Shown: positions 1 through 10,987, counted from the first letter of the stretch. The stretch is 64,000 nt of DNA from Icerya purchasi (GCA_039619475.1 CM077116.1:37645183-37709182), one strand, 5' to 3'. Notes: a model not told the origin generated them from the letters alone. Numbers and translations are program-made.

Positions 1-575
1 CACAGGCAAAAAATACAGTCGCAAAATCTCATTATTATCTATATTATATACATATATAAAACAAAGTCGGGCTAGTTATACCATTTATAACTCGAGAACG
101 GATGGACCGATTTTTATGATCTTTGGTTTGTTGGATTTGTCTCCGCCCCGAATAGCAGAATACGAAATTAAAAAAAAAAAATTATGAAGAAAATTCAATT
201 TTTTTTTACTGTTTTTGTCCCAAAAGGGGGTTTAAATAATTTTTTAACCGTAATTTTTGTATTTTATGAAAGGGCTTCTGTGTTTTGTTTTATATTTTGA
301 AATTCGCTTTTAAAGGGTTATCCGGTGACGAGTTATGAATTTTTCAAGGGTGATTTTTGAGGTCGTTCTAAATTCCGTATTATATATTCTAAACAGTTTC
401 TTGCCGCCCAGGGTAATCGCTCAGCTTAAAGTTGTAAATTGTCACAGACAGAAGTTTAATTGTAATTTATGATCCAAGTCTGATAAGTCAAACCTTTTCG
501 AGCTTTATTGTATAATTGAATATTTTTGTCGTTTCTGAACCATCTTATTCGGATTCCGTACATGTACGAAATCCT
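1..575 (-). repeat. Helitron-like dispersed repeat, copy A of the hairpin family
   Basis: Read on the minus strand this matches three other places in the window (27641-28020, 39072-39480, 49069-49440). Shared blocks, in order, are a short hairpin around GGATTCCGTA...TACGGAATCC, AATAAGATGGTT, ACGACAAAAATAT, TTACCCTGGGCGGC, AACGACCTCAAAAATCAC and TTACGGTTAAAAA. The low-coordinate end carries 'CGGTCCATCCGTTCTCGAG' followed by a TTTTATATA tail, a type of 3' end I associate from general knowledge with insect Helitron-like elements. No rep/helicase ORF is present, so it would be non-autonomous. Class assignment is inference; that it is a multicopy repeat is seen directly. Confidence 0.65.
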
Positions 576-579
576 AAAA

Positions 580-763
580 ATCGGTATAAATTTACTTTAA
601 GAAATTAAATTACTTTAGAAATTCGTGTATAGCCCATCATCAGCTAACAGCACACTTTATTAAAAAGTATATAAATTGAGTATGCACTCAGCTGATGATA
701 TAGCCAGAAAAAACATGTTTCCAAAGTGATTTACTTTCATTTTTTAAAGTAAATTTATACTGA
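580..763. mobile_element. Small foldback MITE-like element
   Basis: The outer ends are inverted copies of each other: TCGGTATAAATTTACTTTAA at 581-600 against TTAAAGTAAATTTATACTGA at 744-762. Pairing continues inward with gaps to ATCATCAGCT and AGCTGATGAT near 635 and 695, so most of the 184 bp folds into one long hairpin. There is no ORF. Superfamily unknown; no clear target duplication was found. It abuts the hairpin end of the preceding Helitron-like repeat. Confidence 0.6.
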
Positions 764-1393
764 TTTTTGTTATTAAGGGGAATAATGCCTTGCTGCAACG
801 TGATTTAATTTTTTTTTTTTAAATAACTGTCAAGAGCCCCACGAGGTCTATATTGTGGGTGCCCAAACACTTATCGTTTATTGTATAAATGTAACGTACA
901 ATATAATATCAACGTCCGACTATAAGCTAAGCTATTAATATTATTATACATATCGGCATATCTACTGGAATAGCCACAAAACCACGAACGCGTGAAATAA
1001 AACAACAATCTTCGTAAATGAAGGTAATATCTTATCCTCTTAACAAAACGTATACACTTCCGATCTGGAAATTTATAACTAATAATATTATTATACAGTA
1101 TCGCCGCAAAAATATTCCAACCCATACAAGCAACCAGACAGTACAATCAGGCAGAATAAGTACAACACAGAAGAAATAATCATATCCCATACATTAACGC
1201 TATTAATGTTAAAAACAGAACATTATACATATATCGGAATAACGGCTACGGCCAACGCAAAATAGTTAACTATAATAAGTACTCTATACAAATATCAGGT
1301 AATTATGCTCTATTATGCCACAATGCACGCAAGCCCGAATACCCTTTGATATTCTACTTGGAGGGTGACCAAGAAACCTGCAAATTATTACTC
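764..1393. other. Non-coding stretch, nothing recognised
   Basis: AT-rich sequence. A 91-codon minus-strand ORF at 871-1146 is low in complexity (Y/I/L-rich) and has no recognisable motif; I treat it as chance. No RNA gene or repeat structure stands out. Confidence 0.4.
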
Positions 1394-1801
1394 TTATCCA
1401 TGCAACCAAGCAATCAACCAGATTTTTATTTTTTCCTTCCAAACTGTTAAATGCTGTTCTGTCCAGATTTCCTTTGGTACTTTTAACAATAAATTCATTA
1501 GTACATTTTCTTCGACATTATCTATTTTATTATTTATCCCCCGCCAGAATTGAAAGGACAATTCTTTAGGTACCCTGGTACTTCGCTTCTTATCTGTTAA
1601 TGGTAGTTGCACGTTCCGCAACTTACCTTTTAGCAGCTTGTGATAACAATACATCGCTTTTGGAGGTAGTTCCTTATTTTCTATCCACCATGCAGGTTCA
1701 AAAATATTCCTGTTTCCCAGATTTCTGGAGGGAGTTATTAATTTCAGACATCTCGTCATTTCAACGTAATTAAAAGACTTTTCATTTTGATTTTTGTGCA
1801 C
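1394..1801 (-). CDS. Hypothetical 135-codon ORF, unassigned
   Basis: A continuous minus-strand frame with balanced composition: tryptophans at several places, a WWIENKELPPKAM stretch, a basic segment around KLLKGKLRNVQ and a C-terminal WKEKIKIWLIAW. It reads more protein-like than the AT-rich chance ORFs around it. I recognise no family. It could be an exon, a relic of a transposon or viral gene, or chance. No splice sites or neighbours argue for a gene, and the start is simply the first ATG. Low confidence. Confidence 0.22.
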   Translation of the reverse strand: MHKNQNEKSFNYVEMTRCLKLITPSRNLGNRNIFEPAWWIENKELPPKAMYCYHKLLKGKLRNVQLPLTDKKRSTRVPKELSFQFWRGINNKIDNVEENVLMNLLLKVPKEIWTEQHLTVWKEKIKIWLIAWLHG

Positions 1802-2222
1802 ATTTATTGAATTTCATTCATTTTGAGTGTTAATTTTATCTTAATAAAAAACTGAATTTAATTCAGTTAATAAGTTAACACAACATTCATTGATTCTGAG
1901 GCGGTACAAAGTTCGCTGGGTCAGCTGGTTAGATATAGTTATATTCGAATAATAAGTTTATCGATATTTTCCTATTATATTTTTTCCAGTTAATTTGCTA
2001 GTCTTTCACATTTGGAAATGGCATTATAACGACTATTATGTAAATTTGACAAGTACTCGATGAATTTCTTCCTATTTTCGAAGATTTTAATACACTTCAC
2101 GTATTTAATTACTTAAATTGTAGGTTAATTTTAAACATTACAGAGATTACATTCGATAGTTTTTCCATACATCGACCGTTGTTACCGACTTTAAAAAAGA
2201 GAGGAGAAGGTTATATGTTCGT
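1802..2222. other. AT-rich flank left of the giant palindrome
   Basis: No ORF or repeat recognised. It is unrelated to the sequence beyond the palindrome's other end (after 20532), as expected if the palindrome is an insertion at this site. Confidence 0.5.
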
Positions 2223-2228
2223 CACGTT
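2223..2228. repeat. 6-bp target site duplication CACGTT (left)
   Basis: CACGTT lies directly before AGTAGTATAAAA and again directly after TTTTATACTACT at 20527-20532. The six bases are identical on both sides and the flanks outside them are unrelated, so this reads as a TSD of the 18.3 kb element. Confidence 0.85.
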
Positions 2229-2281
2229 AGTAGTATAAAAATGGGGGTTCTGGGCCAGTGGGTGAGGGGGTGAGGGGGGAA

Positions 2282-2295
2282 GTGTGACGTCACAC
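2282..2295. promoter_or_regulatory. Perfect 14-bp palindrome with a CRE core (left end)
   Basis: GTGTGACGTCACAC is self-complementary and contains the full cAMP-response element TGACGTCA. It sits 53 bp inside the left terminus and recurs at the same distance from the right terminus. Possible roles are binding by a bZIP factor or by a transposase; both are inference. Confidence 0.5.
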
Positions 2296-2910
2296 CCCAA
2301 CTACCCCTATTCTGGTGCAAAGGTCACCCAACTACCCTTATTTTTAAGTAAAATTAACCCAACTACCCTTTAAAATGCCAAAAAGTCACCCAACTACCCC
2401 TATTCCAGCCCAAAGGTCACCCAACTACCCCTATTTCCAGGCAAAATTTAACCCAAATGCCTTTAAAATCAGTGAAAACTAACCCAACTACCCTGCAAAT
2501 GCCAAAAAGTCACCAAACTACCCCTATCCTAGCCCAAAGGCCACCCAACTACCCCCTAGTCCCACCCCCACCCTCAAAAACTACCCCTTCATCTAATTTA
2601 ATCTAGACCTCTTAAAACAACCAAACTACCCTCTTTTTAGTATTCCACCCCTATTTTCCACCCCCTCACCCTTAAAAACTACCCCTTGATCTATTTTAAT
2701 CCAGAGCTCTAAAAGTAACCAAATCACCCTCTTCCCAGTACCCCATCCCTATTTTACACCCCCCCCCCCCCGCCCTCAAAAAAACACTCCTTCTTCTATT
2801 TTAATCCAGAGCCCTAAATTAACTCATCTACCTTTTCCAGGATAATCAACCCCACTGTTTTCAACCCCTCCTTGCCAAAACTATCATAATTCTCTTGGAA
2901 CAGTTTAATA
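2293..2910. repeat. CCCAACTACCCC minisatellite, left arm
   Basis: Irregular units of roughly 30-40 bp built on 'CCCAACTACCCCTATT' separated by AAAGGTCA, AAATTTAA or AAAAAGTCA spacers; some later units carry 'TCAAAAACTACCCC' and 'TTAATCCAGAGC'. Strand composition is strongly skewed: C-rich on this strand, G-rich on the other, with a 13-C run at 2759-2771. The G-rich strand could form G-rich secondary structures (inference). Confidence 0.85.
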
Positions 2911-3196
2911 TCTAATCCACCCCTCACCCTACAGTCTGTCATTACTAGTGTAACCCAACCCACACTATAACCCAACCACTACCCATCACCCCACAGTTCA
3001 TCATTGATTATATAACACAACCCATACTATAACCTAACCACCACCAACCACCCTCACATACCCACTAAGTACTATCCTCTACACCCCATAGCCTGCTCGA
3101 CCATAGCATAAAATGCGATGAATATTAGTGTGATAGATAGTATCAATACATACACAGCATCACACATATACACTAAAATTAACTGCTACAGTCCAT

Positions 3197-3491
3197 TTAA
3201 TTATCCTTTCCATAGTGGCACATCTAACTCCCCAATGCATTTCTCCAGATTTTCCATTGATGCTTTTGTAGAATGTTTCAGTTTGATCGTGTCTAAAACA
3301 TTGACCGGACGTCTGCCCAGCATGATCACATAGCTACCCTATATAGGAAGAATATCTTAGACGCCTTAGTAACCACCCCTTCTAAGCTGATTGGGGCAAG
3401 GCTCTTCTGCAACCATTTATTAATCACTACTTCATAGGTCATCACCTCAGCTTCAGTCGCTATTGCACTGACATGTAGTAAACGTTTTTCC
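3197..3491 (-). pseudogene. Decayed copy M4 of the coding-like module, left arm
   Basis: Mirror of 19236-19530. On the minus strand it encodes recognisable pieces of the module (ATEAEVM, EVVINKW, LGRRPVNVLD, ENLEKCIGELD) broken by stops and frame changes. See the right-arm copy for the full description. Confidence 0.5.
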
Positions 3492-3626
3492 TCATTTTTA
3501 ACTAATTATGGTCAATTTACCACTATTTCTCACTGTTTTCTTACATTTCAGCATTTTTATACTATTTTTGGCAACATTTGCTATTTCTCACTATTTTCCT
3601 ATGTTTTAGTGCTTTTCACACAACTA
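3492..3626. repeat. 'CTATTTCTCACTATTTTC' minisatellite, left arm
   Basis: Units of about 60 bp combining TTTCTCACCATTTTCTTA, TGTTTTAGCACTTTT and ACACTATTTTTCAC. Related blocks recur at about 4755-4960, 6465-6670, 8750-8870 and 9150-9345, and in mirror positions of the right arm. They lie between coding-like modules, so the ancestral repeating unit was probably module plus minisatellite. Confidence 0.7.
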
Positions 3627-4155
3627 CACTGATCTACATCCTTGATAACCTTCTCTAGGTTTCCTTTCAGCCCCTCCACCTCCACCAATCACATCTCCAG
3701 CTTAGAGAACACCACTGCTGTAGAATATTTTATGTATTCCACTACAGTCTGCAGTTGCCTATGGGCTGTATCGCCCGAGTCAGTCATATCTTTGAGTGCC
3801 TGATCTAGCGCATCAAACCCAGCTAGGTTTTATCTTTGGTCACCCAATGCTGGAGGATCCACTTGGCAGCTTCCACATGACGCTTGATAAGAGCATCCTG
3901 CAGAGCAATCACATCCAAGACATCAACTAGATGTCTGCCCAGCATGGTCACATAGCTACTATATGTAGGGAGAATATCTTTAAATACCTTAGCAACCACC
4001 CATTTTAAGCTGGTACAGGCAAGGGCTCTGCATGACCATTTTCCAATCACCACTTCATCATCCATTGCCTCAGCTTCAGTCACTACTGCATTGACATATA
4101 GTAAACATTTTTTTTTTTCCCCCCCAAAGTATTTGTAATTAATGTTGAAGTCCAA
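3627..4155 (-). pseudogene. Decayed copy M3 of the coding-like module, left arm
   Basis: Mirror of 18572-19100. It contains the longest open piece, 110 codons on the minus strand (3823-4155), then continues after a stop/frame change into DALDQALKDMTDS- and LKGNLEKVI-like segments. Confidence 0.55.
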
Positions 4156-4162
4156 GTCATAT

Positions 4163-4655
4163 GATTAGAAGGATGATAGTAATGATAGTAACAATGGTGG
4201 TGGTGATGGTGATGTTAATGACAGCAATGTTGACAATAATGCTAGTAATGATGATAACAATGCAGAAAATTATAATGAGGGTGATGGTAGTAATAACAAT
4301 GCCAGTGATGCTAGTGCTGATGACAACAACATTGACAATGATAGCACTGCTGATGACAATAACACTGACAATGATGCTTATGATAATGACAACACTAATG
4401 ATGGTGATGATAATAGCAAGGCTAGTGGTGTGGGCTGTTAGAAGGTTATAGGATGGTGGTGGTGTCTTTGACATCATGCATTATTGTATATAGTATCAAT
4501 CAGCATCTTTGTGATAGTAGTGTATACAGCAGTGTGTATTAGTATATATGATGTCTTTGTGATGATGCTGGCAATGATGGTGATGATGGTGGTAGTAAAA
4601 ATGCCATTGATGCTTATGACAGTAACATTGACTATGATGATGGTGATGACAGTAT
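4163..4655. repeat. GAT/AAC triplet-rich array, left arm
   Basis: Imperfect units such as GATGGTAGTAACAATGCCAGTGATGCTAG; the period is a multiple of three with GATGATG cores. This makes long spurious ORFs on both strands (M/V/I-rich on plus, I/T/V-rich on minus), which should not be taken as genes. A linker at 4440-4560 carries the motif TATTGTATATAGTATCAATCAGC, also found near 10810. Confidence 0.8.
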
Positions 4656-4754
4656 ACAGTTGGAATTTCCCAAATAACAAATTGCTTATGCTTTTTGTGT
4701 GCGCCCACATCCTGCACAGATGGGAGCAATGTACATGTTGGTTTGCTAGCAATT

Positions 4755-4960
4755 GGCCACTAATTACTAGTCAATTTCTCATTATATCTCATCAGTTTCT
4801 TGTGTATTAGCACTTTTTACACTATTTTTCACCAATTTGTGCTATTTCGCATCATTTCTTATGTTTGAACACTTCTTACACATTTTGTTTGATATATTCA
4901 CCATTTTCTCATATTGTAACACCTTTTACAGGGCTTCCTCAATTTTTACCATCTTTCATC
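4755..4960. repeat. 'TTTCTTATGTTTGAACAC' minisatellite block, left arm
   Basis: Member of the same ~60-bp minisatellite as 3492-3626, with TTTTTCACCAATTTGTGCTATTT and CTTATGTTTGAACAC units. A mirror copy lies at 17767-17972. Confidence 0.65.
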
Positions 4961-5460
4961 AATAATTCCATTAATTTGACCCTCCAAATCATCGTTCTAC
5001 CTTATAAGCTAATTTTTACTATACCTCTTGTGCTAATCCTTTAAGTTCCTCAATGTTATATATTTTTGCTATAGTATCCACACAAACATTTTTTTTGTCT
5101 TATGTAATTGTATAAATCCAGTTAGGGCCTGCATTATTTCAAGTATATCTCCACTCTGAAATGTGTTGGCGCATCTTTTTGTGTTAAAGACAAATCCATA
5201 ACATGTTTGTCTGCTATTAATTGCTGTATTAATGCTACATTTGATTGCCTAGTCAATGTAATACTTTCCTAACCAGTTCCTTCTGTTTATGCTTGTGTAC
5301 ACTTATGCATTACTATTGACCGTCTACCATTAAACTTTTCCAACCCCATACCAAATCTGCTGTTTTTTGCATCTGCATGCTTCAGGGATGTGCTCCGCTA
5401 CATCTATAACCAATCTGTGCTAATATCACTTACTAACCTATGCTATACTGATTTTGGGTG

Positions 5461-5550
5461 TTTGTGTATGTGTATGTGTATGTGCTTTTGCATGTGCACA
5501 TGTGCATGTGCTTGCACGTGAGTATGTGTATGCGTGTAACTATGTGTGGA
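5461..5550. repeat. (TG)n / TGTATG microsatellite, left arm
   Basis: Alternating purine-pyrimidine run of TGTGTATG and GCATGTGCA units. Mirror at 17177-17266. Confidence 0.8.
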
Positions 5551-5826
5551 TGGGCATGCATGTGTTAATTACATTGTGGTCACCATCGTCGTTATCACAA
5601 TTATTATAAAAATTGTAAAGTGTACTTGTCACTGCAATAATCAAAATTGACCTTGGTAAATCCCATCAGGCACACCACCACAGCTAAAATATGCATTAGT
5701 GTTAGAGTTAACCTGGGATGTGAGCAGTAGATAAATAGTTGTGTCAGAAATGCCCACTAGATATACAGTTTTTCTTATTAAATTTTAAGAAAATGTATTT
5801 TTTTCTATAAGTTGGGAATAGTAGTC

Positions 5827-6455
5827 TTTTGAATAGTACACAAGACGTCCGAGTATTGGTTATAATGAAAAGTTCCAACAGCAGTAACCTTTTTGCAGAT
5901 TTTTTTTCTTCTTCCAACTCTGCAAGAACCATTTGTAATTTAGCGTCTAACTCTTTATGGTATCAATCTTCTTCTGTGATAACCTTCTCTATTTTTACCT
6001 TTCAGACTCTAGACTTCTGCTAGGCACATCTCCAGCATAGTGATCACAGCGGCTGTAGTATGTTTCAGGGCGTCCATGGCAGTCTTCATATGAATATGGG
6101 GTTTATTGACTGAATCGGTCACATCTTTAAGCACCTGGTCTAGTGCATCAAGCCAGACTTTGTCTTCAACCACCCGTTCCTCGAGGGCCCCCGTTTGATA
6201 TCTTCAATATGGCTATTGCGATAATGTTTGGTATGAGCATCCTTTGGATCGATCACGTCCGAGACATTTACTAGACGCTTGCCCAGTACACTTATGTAGC
6301 TGGTCTGTATATTGATGTTATCTTTAAGCGTCTCCTTCACTAGTCCTTTTAAGCTAGCGAGAACAAGGGACACCTGCATCCGCTTGCCAATCACCATATC
6401 GTCGTCCATTGCCTCAGCTTCAGTCACTGCTGCACCAACATGCAGTAAATGTTTT
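5827..6455 (-). pseudogene. Decayed copy M2 of the coding-like module, left arm
   Basis: Mirror of 16272-16900. It has a 95-codon open piece (6140-6427, minus strand), followed downstream by a short charged coiled-coil-like piece. Confidence 0.55.
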
Positions 6456-6464
6456 CTTCCTTTA

Positions 6465-6670
6465 CCATTTTCTTACACTTGAACACTATTACACCATTTT
6501 CCTCATTTTTAACTAATTATAGCCAATTTTCCACTATTTCTCACCATCTCCTCACATTTTAGCACTTTTTATGATGTTTTCATCAATTTTTGCTATTTCT
6601 CGCCATTTTCCTATGTTTTAAGTGCTTTTCATAAAATTTTCCACATTTTTTTACCATTTGTATTAGTTTT
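6465..6670. repeat. Minisatellite block between modules M2 and M1, left arm
   Basis: Same ~60-bp unit family (CACCATTTTCCTCATTTT, CTCACCATCTCCTCACATTTTAGCAC). Mirror at 16057-16262. Its position between two module copies supports the module-plus-minisatellite repeat model. Confidence 0.65.
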
Positions 6671-7011
6671 TCCTTCCAACTCTTTACTACGTCCATGTTC
6701 GTCCACAATAACCTTCTACAGGTTTCCTTTCAGCCTCTCCACATCTACTAGCCTCATCTACAGCTTAGCAATCGTTGCGGCTGTAGAACACTTTAGGCCT
6801 TCTATGGCGGTCTCCAGTTGTCTATAGGGGTTTCCTTGTTGAATCGGGCATAGCTTTGAGCGCCAGGTCTAGCCCATAGAGCCAGGTTTTGTCTTCAGTC
6901 GCCCAACTGCCCGAGGTACCATTTGATATCGTCAGTGTAACTATCATGTTGCCATTTAGTAAGAGCGTTCTGAGGAAAGATCATATCTGAGACATTTACT
7001 AGACGTTTGCA
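6655..7011 (-). pseudogene. Decayed copy M1 of the coding-like module, left arm
   Basis: Mirror of 15716-16072. The most degraded of the four; similarity is visible piecewise across three frames (RLVNVSDMI, then TKTWL, then the LKGNLEKV-like segment). Confidence 0.45.
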
Positions 7012-7494
7012 GAAAGAACTTGATTTTATACATTATTATAATTGTGTGAGCGGTGCATGTGGTAAATTATGCGATAATTATAAGACATATTAAAATATTC
7101 AAAGTTATAAACATATACTGTATACCCTGAAGCAGAATAAAATAGTATTAAGCGGTAGTGACGATAAATTAACTTATGGAAATTGTACATATAATGAATT
7201 CTGTGAAAAGTTTAATATTGTTTTAGCCGAACTAAGAGTGTGTATATTGGAGAAGAATAGGTATATTGCATGAGTGCGCGGAACTCTGTATTATTACATT
7301 AAGTGTGACATTAAGCATTATGTATTGTATTTTACTGTGTAATAAAATTCGCTATATCTGAGAATATGTAGGCTTAAAATAGTTTGCATAAACTTAGTTA
7401 TGGTGTATTGAGATAGCGTCATTTCTAATTAAAATGTATTTGCAGTTAGATTGGGAGATTTCCCTAAGAGGGGTCATTTTTCAATATATTTTGG
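7012..7494. other. Arm-internal stretch with no recognised content, left arm
   Basis: AT-rich and non-repetitive at the scale I can see; no ORF. Mirror at 15233-15715. Confidence 0.4.
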
Positions 7495-7668
7495 TGTTTT
7501 CTGCCTAAAATTGAAGCGATTTTAGCCTAAAATGGGGTATTTTGCACTATAATTGCTGTTTTGTGCCTAAAATGACTGTATTTTTGGGCGAGATGAAGTT
7601 TATCTCCTAAAATTTGATGTTTTTGTCTAAATGTAGTTATTTTAGTCCTAAATGGAATAATTTTCATG
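7495..7668. repeat. 'TTTTGCCTAAAATGG' minisatellite, left arm
   Basis: About five diverged 30-40 bp units each containing TTTNGCCTAAAATG or TAGTCCTAAATGG. Mirror at 15059-15232, where it reads CCATTTTAGGC. Confidence 0.75.
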
Positions 7669-7859
7669 TAAAGAGGAGTGTGTAACCTGAGCTGTATACT
7701 TCTTGTTACAGCATTCTATTCATTGTGAAATTATGTTTGAACAGATTGGTGACTGGTTGCGGGAGGTTTATAGAACTTTCTGATGTATTGATTATAGTAT
7801 AATGGTTGTTGTGTGTTAGTGAGAAGATGTATATTATAGAATTCCTAGGAGTGTGATTG

Positions 7860-8520
7860 TGTCTGTAGAACAATAAACTGGGATAAGCGATGAAGTGTAT
7901 CCCATCAGAGGGACGGGGTGAGTGATACTTGATAATTAACTTGGTCTTTGTGCACATTGCTGGGCGGTTATAATATGTCTGGTCAAAATGAGTTGTTGTA
8001 TACCATTTTTGTTATTCATTAAACATACACACTGAAAGGTGTGATAGGCCCATCAACATCTAGATTCCTACAATCATCTCAATTTTATAATTGTAATTTG
8101 CACTAAACAAGTGTATATTACTATGACTGCATCAAGTCTGTTATGGCTGTTAATGTTGGGAGGGCAGATATTGCACCATACATTAAAAGACGAATACAGG
8201 CATGTACATACCTCTGCAGGCTCACACAGCATCATAATTAACATTGTTACATCACATGTATACATATGCGTACTATATAAAACATGCATAAGCATGTCAT
8301 GGGCGTGCACATTACTATGTTGGAAGGTTTTGGCACTTCATTCACTGAAAATTTCATTAAGTCTTACATAATCAGATAGTAGACTCAGGATATGACAAAA
8401 GTACCCTCATAAAAGAGTATACATTGAGCGCATCCTTTGCAGCAATTAAACAGGCTGTATATTACTACATGTTAGTGGCCTAAACAGTTTTATTAGTCAT
8501 CCACTATTTTAAATTAATTA
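7860..8520. repeat. Intra-arm duplication, unit 1, left arm
   Basis: Aligns piecewise with 9470-9875. Shared blocks are GTTATAATATGT, CATTAAACAT, CTGCA/CTACAATxAT, ATAATTGTAATxTGCACT, ATCCTTTGCAGCAATT and TATATTACTACATGTTAGTG. The two copies are clearly diverged, unlike the arms, so this duplication predates the palindrome. Unit 1 has an extra middle segment (8115-8370). Mirror at 14207-14867. Confidence 0.75.
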
Positions 8521-9129
8521 GATCAATCTAAGCTCATTTCCAGAAATATTGTAAAGTGTATATGCCATTGTCATCATATCGTCATCGTCATCACCATTGT
8601 TGTAATTATTACAAACAGTGTAAAGCATCCTTCTGACGCACTACCATTCATACAACCATCTTTGATGAAGAAACTTTTACTGTTATCATCTCATGATGAG
8701 CATATTATCACACATGGAAAATGAGCATTGACATGTTGAGAAATGTATTTTTTAGATCTTTTACACTATTTTCATCAAGGTTTGCTATTTCCCACCATTT
8801 TCTTATGTTTTTTAGCACTTTTCATGCAATTTTCCTTGTTTTTTCAACATTTTTGTCAGGTTTGCACTAATTCAGCTCTGTCAACCATTATTATAATTTA
8901 AAAGTGGCTCCTCTGTTTAATTGTTAGCACTTCTCTTGTATAGATCCTATGATTTCCTGGATGTTGTATATTTTTATTATAATATCCACATCAACGTTCT
9001 GTCTTGTTTAATGATGCGATATTAGTTTCCGTCTCTGTGTTAATCATAAATCTCATCGCTCTGGGGTCTAATGGTTCCTCTTTCCATTCACAGATGGAAT
9101 CCATATACATGTTGGTTTGCTAGCAAGTT

Positions 9130-9350
9130 GCCACTAATTACAATCAATTTCCTGGTATTTCTTACCAGTTTCTTGTGTTTTAGTACTTTTTATGCTACTT
9201 TTTCACCAATTTGTGCTATTTCACACCTTTCTTATGTTTGAACACCTATTGTGCAGTTTTTCAGTAATTTTCATAATTCCTCAGTATTTTCTTATGCTGT
9301 AACACCTTGTATACAGTCTTCACCAAATTTTACCATCATTCATCAATAAT
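9130..9350. repeat. Minisatellite block upstream of duplication unit 2, left arm
   Basis: CTTATGTTTGAACACC, CACCAATTTGTGCTATTTCACACC and TTACCATCATTCATCAATAATT units; clearly related to 4755-5000, including the flanking 'CATGTTGGTTTGCTAGCAA' segment. So a block of at least 250 bp was duplicated within the arm. Mirror at 13377-13597. Confidence 0.65.
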
Positions 9351-9469
9351 TTCACTAATTCGGTTCTCCAAACCATTGTTTTACCCTATAAGCGATTGTC
9401 TATTTAATTTTTTTTATGATTAAGAAAGAACATAATGTATATTATAGAATTTTCAGAAGTGTGATTGAG

Positions 9470-9875
9470 TCTGCAGAATAATAAACACGGGTAAGAGGTG
9501 AAGCATGCTCCATCAAGTGGGGTAAGTGAAGCTTAGTAATTGACCTGGTTATTATGCACATTGCCAAGCAGTTATAATATGTTTGGCAAAAATTAGTCGT
9601 TGTATGTCATTCTTGTTATACATTAAACATTTACACTGAGGAAGATGATTAGCTTGTCAACATCTGGATCCCTGCAATTATTTTGATTGTATAATTGTAA
9701 TCTGCACTGAGCAAGGGGAATTTCATAAAGACATATAATTAGATAGTAGACACAGCACATGACAAAAGCAGCTCATAAAAGAGTGTACAATGAACACATC
9801 CTTTGCAGCAATTCAACAAGTTGTATATTACTACATGTTAGTGACCTAATTAGTTTATTAATCATCCACAATGAT
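9470..9875. repeat. Intra-arm duplication, unit 2, left arm
   Basis: Diverged, shorter copy of 7860-8520, lacking unit 1's middle segment. Mirror at 12852-13257. Confidence 0.75.
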
Positions 9876-10155
9876 TACTTGTATGCAAAACAGCACAGTA
9901 GAAACATATAGGCTAAAACACAAATAAGCCTTGTGAGGGATAGTACTATGCTTATTTTGGTGTCATATATGGGAATGCCTATGAGACCTATAAGCTAAGA
10001 CAGATCTCCTCATATACACTATCATCACAATTATCAACAACACAAATATATAGGCATACAAAGCAATTTGGCATAGGTTAGCAAGACATATCAGCTTTGG
10101 TATATTAGAGGTGTAATAAAGCACACCCTGATGTATACACACGCACACATATTTG

Positions 10156-10178
10156 TACACACACACACACACACACAT
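10156..10178. repeat. (CA)n microsatellite, left arm
   Basis: Eleven-odd CA units followed by degenerate CATACACA repeats to about 10220. Mirror (TG)n at 12549-12571; the copy numbers match, which is notable for a mutable microsatellite. Confidence 0.85.
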
Positions 10179-10477
10179 TCATATGAATACATACACACAT
10201 ACACATGCAAGCACACACATATCAAGTTTTGAGCATTGTCATTGTTGCTGTCTTTGTCATTATCATCAGTATCATCATCGTCATCATCAGTGGGTACAAA
10301 GTTCATAATGCAAAGTAATTTTAATTTTTTCAACAGTTTTACTCACAAATAAATTCATTTAAACAATTTTATTTTTAAAAAGTATTACCACTTGACCGAC
10401 TTTACCTGAATCCCTGAAATGAAATAAACACCTTTTCCTATATTTTTTAACACTTTTCATACAATTTTTGACCATTG

Positions 10478-10987
10478 GGGTAATGATGGTAGTAACAATG
10501 CCAGTGATGCTAGTGCTGATAACAACATTGCCAATGAGATAATGATAGTAATGATGTTGATGCTGATTACAGTAATGTTGAGGATGATGCTAGTAATGAT
10601 GATAACAACGTTGACAATTATGATGAGGGTGATGATAGTAATAAAAATGCCAGTGATGCTGATGTTGATGACAATAGCACTGACAATGGTAGTAGTAAAA
10701 ATGCTTGTAATAATGACAACACTAATAATGGTAATGATAATAGCAAGGCTAGCAGTGTGGGATGTTAGAAGGGTGTAGGGGTGGTAGTAGTGTCTCTGAC
10801 AGCATGCATTATTGTATATAGTATCAATCAGCATCTTTGTGATAGTGCTGGTACTGGCAGCAGTGTGTATTGGTGTTTTCATGATTATGCTGATGGTGAT
10901 GATGTAGGTAGTAATAATGCCAGTGATGCTGGTGCTTATGACAGCAACATTGACTATGATGCTAGTAATGATGCCAACAATGCTGAC
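10478..10987. repeat. GAT-triplet array adjoining the centre, left arm
   Basis: Second copy in the arm of the GATGATxxTAGTAATAATGCC array, ending exactly at the inner arm boundary. It contains the same TATTGTATATAGTATCAATCAGC linker as the 4.5 kb array. ORFs in it (141 and 78 codons) are triplet-repeat artefacts. Confidence 0.8.

Larger units (their letters stand above)
2229..10987 (+). repeat. Left arm of the giant inverted repeat
   Basis: Pairs with 11740-20526. Relative to the right arm it has G for the right arm's T-equivalent at 2278 (partner 20477), an extra TTC in CTCCTTCTTCTATT near 2788-2795, and one fewer 31-bp minisatellite unit near 2300-2330. The inner boundary is sharp: 10987/11740 pair and 10988/11739 do not. 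Such near identity implies recent formation or ongoing gene conversion. Confidence 0.95.

Noticed and set aside
4157..4810. Long overlapping ORFs on both strands rich in M/V/I/T or H
   Set aside because: They arise from GAT/ATC triplet repeats with a period that is a multiple of three; open frames in all directions are expected and composition is not protein-like.
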